Made by a program: the position numbers and the translations under genes. Below are positions 60,321-64,000 of a stretch of DNA of 64,000 nt, in pieces. This DNA is from Gracilimonas halophila. Its GTDB lineage: Bacteria; Bacteroidota; Rhodothermia; Balneolales; Balneolaceae. Location of the stretch: positions 310,001 to 374,000 of the forward strand of contig NZ_JBHULI010000025.1 in assembly GCF_042684365.1 (NCBI RefSeq), given 5' to 3'. Under the pieces are notes generated by a model. The model saw nothing but the letters and a program-made list of their open reading frames with translations, was not told the origin of the DNA and ran no database searches. How positions within the stretch are numbered: position 1 is the first letter of the stretch; each line of letters starts with the position of its first letter.

Positions 60321-61598
60321 ATGATCGAGTTTCTCCTTATCTTAGTCACTATTTTATTAAGTGGCTTCTTTTCCGGCTCAGAAATAGCTTTTGTAACAGC
60401 CAATAAACTCAAGCTGGAAGTGGCTTCACGCAAGAATAGTTTTTTGGGAAATTCTATTGAGTTCTTCACCCGAAAACCGGAAACATTTCTCACTACGACT
60501 CTGGTTGGAAACAATATCGTGAATGTACTCTACGCCACATTCATGGCAATTTTCCTCGTTGAACCGATCAAGATCTATTCAGAAGCCTGGTTCGGATTGA
60601 TCCCCAGCGAACTTCAGATCTTACTAATTCAGACAGTGATCGCAGCAGTCGTGATCATGCTTTTTGGAGAGATCCTTCCCAAAGCTATTTTCCGGGCCTT
60701 AGCTGATAATATGATCGCTGTAATTTCAGTACCGCTAAGGTTTGCTTACTACCTCTTCCGTCCACTGATAGAGCTTTCCCGGGGATCTTCAAATATACTG
60801 ATCCGGTTCCTGGTAAAAGATGCTGAAGTGCCTGAGAACTATTACAGGCGACAGGATGTGGAGATGATCTTCAAGGAATTGAGAGACAGCGGAGGGAGCG
60901 AAGATATTGACGAGGATGACTCCGAGATCCTGCATAATGTACTTGAACTCTCAAGTAAAAGGGTTAAGGACTCCATGATTCCCCGCATCGAAATTGAAGC
61001 GGTTGAAAAAGATACTCCTATTGAACAGGTTTTGAATATGTTCATTCAATCCGGGCACTCAAAGTTACCTGTTTACCGGGATTCCATTGATGATGTGATC
61101 GGTGTTGTTTTTGCTCACGATTTTTTCCACGAGCCAAAATCCCTGAATGAGATCATTCGTCCTGTAAAACTGGTGCCATCGAGTAAAAAATCCAATGACC
61201 TGCTTACGGAATTCCGTCAGTCAAATATGTCGGTAGCTATTGTTTTGGATGAATATGGCGGAACCTCAGGTATGGTAACCATAGAAGACCTCCTGGAAGA
61301 AGTGGTAGGTGATATTCAGGATGAATACGATGTAGAAGATGAGATCATGAAGCGCCTTTCTGAAAATACGTATGTGGTAAGCGGAAATGTGGAGATCGAT
61401 GAACTCATAGAAAAATTTGAAGAAATTAAGCTTCCTTTGGAACCTTCAGAATATGATACCGTAGCGGGATTCATAATCAATCATTTAGGGCGTATTCCGA
61501 AAGTAAATGAGGAAGTGGTGATTGCAGGTAAAAAGTTTATTATCAGTAAAGCCACACCAAGCCGCATTGAAACGGTAAAACTCATATTAATAGAGTGA
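60321..61598 (+). CDS. CNNM/CorC (HlyC) family transporter-associated protein
   Basis: A 425-residue membrane protein of the CNNM/CorC family, linked to magnesium and cobalt transport or efflux. The DUF21 membrane domain (about residues 1-190) has four hydrophobic segments, including LLSGFFSGSEIAFVTANKLK (about 13-32) and VIMLFGEILPKAIFRALAD (about 112-130). Two CBS domains (about 215-330) follow: VKDSMIPRIEIEAVEKDTPI and FRQSNMSVAIVLDEYGGTSG. The C-terminal CorC/HlyC domain (about 345-425) begins at VVSGNVEIDELIEKF. The start has an unusual GGAGG site. The stop codon lies inside a long inverted repeat, 74 bases before the AAA+ gene. Confidence 0.92.
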   Translation: MIEFLLILVTILLSGFFSGSEIAFVTANKLKLEVASRKNSFLGNSIEFFTRKPETFLTTTLVGNNIVNVLYATFMAIFLVEPIKIYSEAWFGLIPSELQILLIQTVIAAVVIMLFGEILPKAIFRALADNMIAVISVPLRFAYYLFRPLIELSRGSSNILIRFLVKDAEVPENYYRRQDVEMIFKELRDSGGSEDIDEDDSEILHNVLELSSKRVKDSMIPRIEIEAVEKDTPIEQVLNMFIQSGHSKLPVYRDSIDDVIGVVFAHDFFHEPKSLNEIIRPVKLVPSSKKSNDLLTEFRQSNMSVAIVLDEYGGTSGMVTIEDLLEEVVGDIQDEYDVEDEIMKRLSENTYVVSGNVEIDELIEKFEEIKLPLEPSEYDTVAGFIINHLGRIPKVNEEVVIAGKKFIISKATPSRIETVKLILIE

Positions 61599-61648
61599 TA
61601 AACTTACAAAGTGTCCAAGTTCTTTGACACTTTGTAAGTTTGTCACTC
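61593..61648. repeat. Long inverted repeat covering the CNNM stop codon
   Basis: The arms at 61593-61615 and 61626-61648 pair over 23 bases with one mismatch, around a 10-base loop. The core is AACTTACAAAGTGTC / GACACTTTGTAAGTT. The TGA stop sits in the left arm. There is no T tract. The core sequence resembles dispersed hairpins I recall from other Bacteroidota genomes. Confidence 0.88.
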
Positions 61649-61671
61649 ATCCACTTTGAAACTAACATAAT

Positions 61672-63384
61672 ATGTTCGATCACTATCCAAAATGGTCTCA
61701 GGAATTTGCCAGAAAATATCTGAGCAGAACCATCAATCAGTTTATTCTGCATGGGAATGTTCACGATCTTGTTTCCCTGAAAACAGATAAAGGCAGCGAA
61801 TTCAATCGGCTTAAATCATTCTTGTCTGAAGAGTTCTTTGGTGCCCGAGACTTTGTAGTATTTTACGACAGAGCATCCGGGATATATTTCAGGGATAAGG
61901 AATCCCAGGCTGACTTTAATCAGGCTATAGCAGGTCGGGATAGTTTGGTGGGAACCGATTACGCTAATAAAATGCCCAAAGACCCTGTGCGGGTAATGTC
62001 TCTGTTGGAGCAGTACTTTCGCCTGCGTCTCGATCAAAAGAAAAGCATTGGGTTGATCATTGATTATGCCGAGACCATTGTTCCTATGAGCGATGCGGCT
62101 TCTATTGGGAATGAAGATCGTACTTCGCTGGTGTATTTATCCAGATGGGCACATGATCCTATGTTTCTGGCTGCTGATTTTACCACGGTTCTTATTACAG
62201 AAAACCTGGCGGATCTGAATAAGACCATTGTTCAAAACCCGTACACAACGGATATCAAGATCAATATTCCGGGTGAGAAAGAGCGTCTTGATTTCATTAA
62301 TTTTGAAACGGCTAATGATACCTGGAAAGAGATCTCATCAGTAAAGGCTGAGATCATAGCACAGCAAACAGCAGGATTGAATTTCGTGAATATCCGCAGT
62401 GTGCTTTCCCACGCGAGGGAGAATAAGGAGAAGATCACTTTTGAGGGTTTGTCGCAGGCAAAGAAGGAGCTGATAGAAGCGGAAGCTTATGGTTTGTTGG
62501 AATTTGTAGAAACGCCGTATTCCCTTGATAATGTTGCGGGGCATACCCATGTAAAATCTCATTTACGTCAGGCAGTGAAAGCTTTGAAGTCTGGGAGACA
62601 AGATGTGATGCCCATGGGATATTTGGTATGTGGTCCCGTTGGAACCGGTAAGACGTTCCTGGTTACTTGTTTTGCCAGTGAAGTTGGCATCCCTATGGTT
62701 AAGTTGAAGAACTTCCGAAGTCAATGGCAGGGTGTGACGGAAGGAAACCTGGAAAAGATTCTCTCTCTGCTCAAGGCTATGGCGCCTGTAGCCGTTATGA
62801 TCGATGAAGCGGATGCTTACCTTGGTGACCGTGATGCGAGCGGAGACAGTGGAGTTTCGAGCCGGGTATTCTCACAGATCGCGACTTTTATGAGTGATAC
62901 GGCAAATCGGGGACGTATTGTGTGGTTCCTTATGACCGCCCGCCCAGACCTGATGCCTGTGGATCTGAAACGACAGGGACGTGCCGAAGAGCACCTCGCA
63001 CTTTTCCCACCTCATACCAAAGAGGAGCGTGTGGAACTATTTGAAGCGATGTCCAAAAAAACCGGCCTGAAAATGACCGAAGCTTATATCCCGAAACTAA
63101 TTGAGAAAGGGGATAAAACTTTTTCCGGCGCTGATATGGAAGCTGCACTGACTCGAGCCAAGTTCCGAGCTGCGGCAGAGGGTAAAAAGCAGGTAACACC
63201 CGAGATTCTTGATATTGCACTCAATGATTTTCTCCCTCCAACTTATCCGGAAGAAATAGAATTACAGACCTTAAGTGCGGTCATCGAATGTACTTCTAAA
63301 GAGTTGCTTCCCGAACGGTATAGAGATATGGACCGGGATGACATCTTATCAAAGATTGAAGAATTAAAATTCAGGGTTGGGTAA
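61672..63384 (+). CDS. AAA+ ATPase with one degenerate and one intact AAA module
   Basis: A 570-residue cytosolic ATPase. The C-terminal AAA module (about residues 285-510) is complete: Walker A VCGPVGTGKTFLVT (about 322-335), Walker B VAVMIDEADAYLGDRD (about 373-388), sensor region IVWFLMTARPDLMPVDLKRQ and lid helices ending in DMEAALTRAKFRAAAEG. The N-terminal 260 residues look like a worn AAA module: IGLIIDYAETIVPMSD resembles a Walker B, but no Walker A is present. This is the classic layout of double-ring or FtsH/Vps4/CDC48-like remodellers with one dead ring. It lies downstream of the pspA run. Substrate unknown; a PspA filament remodeller is an attractive guess. Confidence 0.85.
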   Translation: MFDHYPKWSQEFARKYLSRTINQFILHGNVHDLVSLKTDKGSEFNRLKSFLSEEFFGARDFVVFYDRASGIYFRDKESQADFNQAIAGRDSLVGTDYANKMPKDPVRVMSLLEQYFRLRLDQKKSIGLIIDYAETIVPMSDAASIGNEDRTSLVYLSRWAHDPMFLAADFTTVLITENLADLNKTIVQNPYTTDIKINIPGEKERLDFINFETANDTWKEISSVKAEIIAQQTAGLNFVNIRSVLSHARENKEKITFEGLSQAKKELIEAEAYGLLEFVETPYSLDNVAGHTHVKSHLRQAVKALKSGRQDVMPMGYLVCGPVGTGKTFLVTCFASEVGIPMVKLKNFRSQWQGVTEGNLEKILSLLKAMAPVAVMIDEADAYLGDRDASGDSGVSSRVFSQIATFMSDTANRGRIVWFLMTARPDLMPVDLKRQGRAEEHLALFPPHTKEERVELFEAMSKKTGLKMTEAYIPKLIEKGDKTFSGADMEAALTRAKFRAAAEGKKQVTPEILDIALNDFLPPTYPEEIELQTLSAVIECTSKELLPERYRDMDRDDILSKIEELKFRVG

Positions 63385-63431
63385 GGATATTATCAGGGAG
63401 TATCCAATAATAAAATTCTGGACGGTATGAC

Positions 63432-64000
63432 CTAATCCCCAAAACTGATTCCAACACCTTTAGCGGTTTGTACCAGGAATCCGTTAGGGTCCACCAAATT
63501 TTGACCTTTGGTAGCTTCTTCCAGAGAAACAGAGGTGATTTCATGATCCAGGAAAGAAACCATACGGCCATATTCCCCTGCGATGGCCATTTCCATAGCC
63601 TTTACTCCAAATTGAGTGGCCAGTACACGATCGTTGGCGATGGGTGTTCCGCCTCGCTGAAGGTGACCAAGTACCATTTCCCGGATATCATGTTCAAAAC
63701 CTGCTTCTTTTAGTTGATGTGAAAGTTGATAGGCAACGCCGCCTAATCGAACATTCCGGTAACCTACTTCATTACTTTCCCGGGCCACAACCGAACCTTC
63801 TTTGGGTTTTGCTCCTTCTGCAATTACAATAATAGCGAATCCTTTACCGGCTTCATATCGACTGTTTAATCGTTCCAAAACCTTGTCAATGTCATAAGGG
63901 ATTTCCGGAATCAGGCATACTTCAGCTCCTCCGCCTATGGCGGAATGAAGGGCGATCCAACCGGCACCACGCCCCATAACTTCCAATATCATCAATCTGT
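63432..64000 (-). CDS. pfkA: 6-phosphofructokinase, C-terminal part (cut by window edge)
   Basis: The visible 189 codons are the C-terminal half of an ATP- or PPi-dependent phosphofructokinase, which makes fructose 1,6-bisphosphate in glycolysis. RLMILEVMGRGAGWIALHS at the cut end holds the fructose-6-phosphate-binding Met-Gly-Arg; GGAEVCLIPEIPYDID and FAIIVIAEGAKPKEGS follow, then LGHLQRGGTPIANDRVLATQ with the second sugar-phosphate site. The VMGRGAGWIAL form is closer to group III (actinobacterial-type) PfkA than to E. coli VMGRHCG. The N-terminus with the ATP/PPi-selective Gly/Asp lies outside the window, so cofactor choice cannot be judged. Confidence 0.92.
   Translation of the reverse strand, partial: RLMILEVMGRGAGWIALHSAIGGGAEVCLIPEIPYDIDKVLERLNSRYEAGKGFAIIVIAEGAKPKEGSVVARESNEVGYRNVRLGGVAYQLSHQLKEAGFEHDIREMVLGHLQRGGTPIANDRVLATQFGVKAMEMAIAGEYGRMVSFLDHEITSVSLEEATKGQNLVDPNGFLVQTAKGVGISFGD

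Noticed and set aside
1..64000. CRISPR array, tRNA/rRNA genes, intact insertion sequence or prophage
   Set aside because: No regularly spaced repeats, no cloverleaf-like segments and no transposase, integrase or phage structural genes were found in reading the window.

Overview
The window looks like chromosomal DNA of a member of the Balneolaeota (Bacteroidota/FCB group), Balneola- or Gracilimonas-like. The evidence is a C-terminal NYPNPFNPTT-type type IX secretion (T9SS) sorting domain, a small PID-CTERM-type protein, a CrtY-type lycopene cyclase, Bacteroidota-style -7 boxes (TAnnTTTG), a general lack of Shine-Dalgarno sequences, an OstA-like/LptC envelope pair and three OmpH/Skp paralogues behind bamA. 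No rRNA, tRNA, CRISPR array, prophage or intact insertion sequence was seen. Most of the window is ordinary housekeeping sequence.

Layout. (1) 1-4.6 kb: minus-strand OstA-like fragment, lptC, upp and a sodium:amino-acid symporter with an unusual insert, then plus-strand HU and a 30-residue basic protein with two terminators. (2) 4.6-11 kb: a large T9SS-exported lamin-tail/Calx-beta protein, a PID-CTERM small protein, a nitrilase-family hydrolase lacking the usual lysine, a double-domain dCTP deaminase overlapping a CxC mini-protein, and rsmE. (3) 11-23 kb: single genes on both strands (two small helical proteins, lycopene cyclase, threonine aldolase, UbiA-family enzyme, a barrel protein, a degenerate receiver domain, class III aminotransferase, succinate-semialdehyde dehydrogenase, nadE), separated by short inverted repeats. 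(4) 23.3-33.3 kb: a plus-strand envelope run: lytic transglycosylase, C-terminal processing protease, PHP phosphoesterase, ribH, uppS, bamA and three ompH/skp genes. (5) 33.4-46 kb: VWA protein, rnhB, and a long minus-strand run recA-recX-AI-2E transporter-purN-purH-mreB-mreC-mreD-mrdA-rodA that joins DNA repair, purine synthesis and cell-shape control. (6) 46-50.4 kb: kynA-kynU (tryptophan catabolism), a GlcNAc-kinase-like gene and tatD. (7) 50.4-54 kb: a multi-PAS sensor kinase broken by one frameshift and two in-frame stops. (8) 54-64 kb: a pilin-like membrane protein, pdxB, pyrimidine-nucleoside phosphorylase, then a PspA gene, a half-length PspA paralogue, a membrane-anchored coiled-coil protein, an enoyl-CoA hydratase, a CNNM/CorC protein and a two-module AAA+ ATPase, ending in a partial 6-phosphofructokinase.

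The best candidate for an undescribed system is 57.3-63.4 kb. PspA belongs to the ESCRT-III superfamily. Here it is followed by a shortened paralogue of its own C-terminal half, a membrane-anchored coiled-coil protein and, downstream, a AAA+ ATPase with one degenerate and one intact module. A Vps4-like remodelling role for this ATPase is a testable inference, not something the sequence shows. Other points worth checking are the decayed PAS kinase, the lysine-less nitrilase, the symporter insert, the tandem 11-bp repeat upstream of recA, and recurring hairpins at or just behind stop codons.
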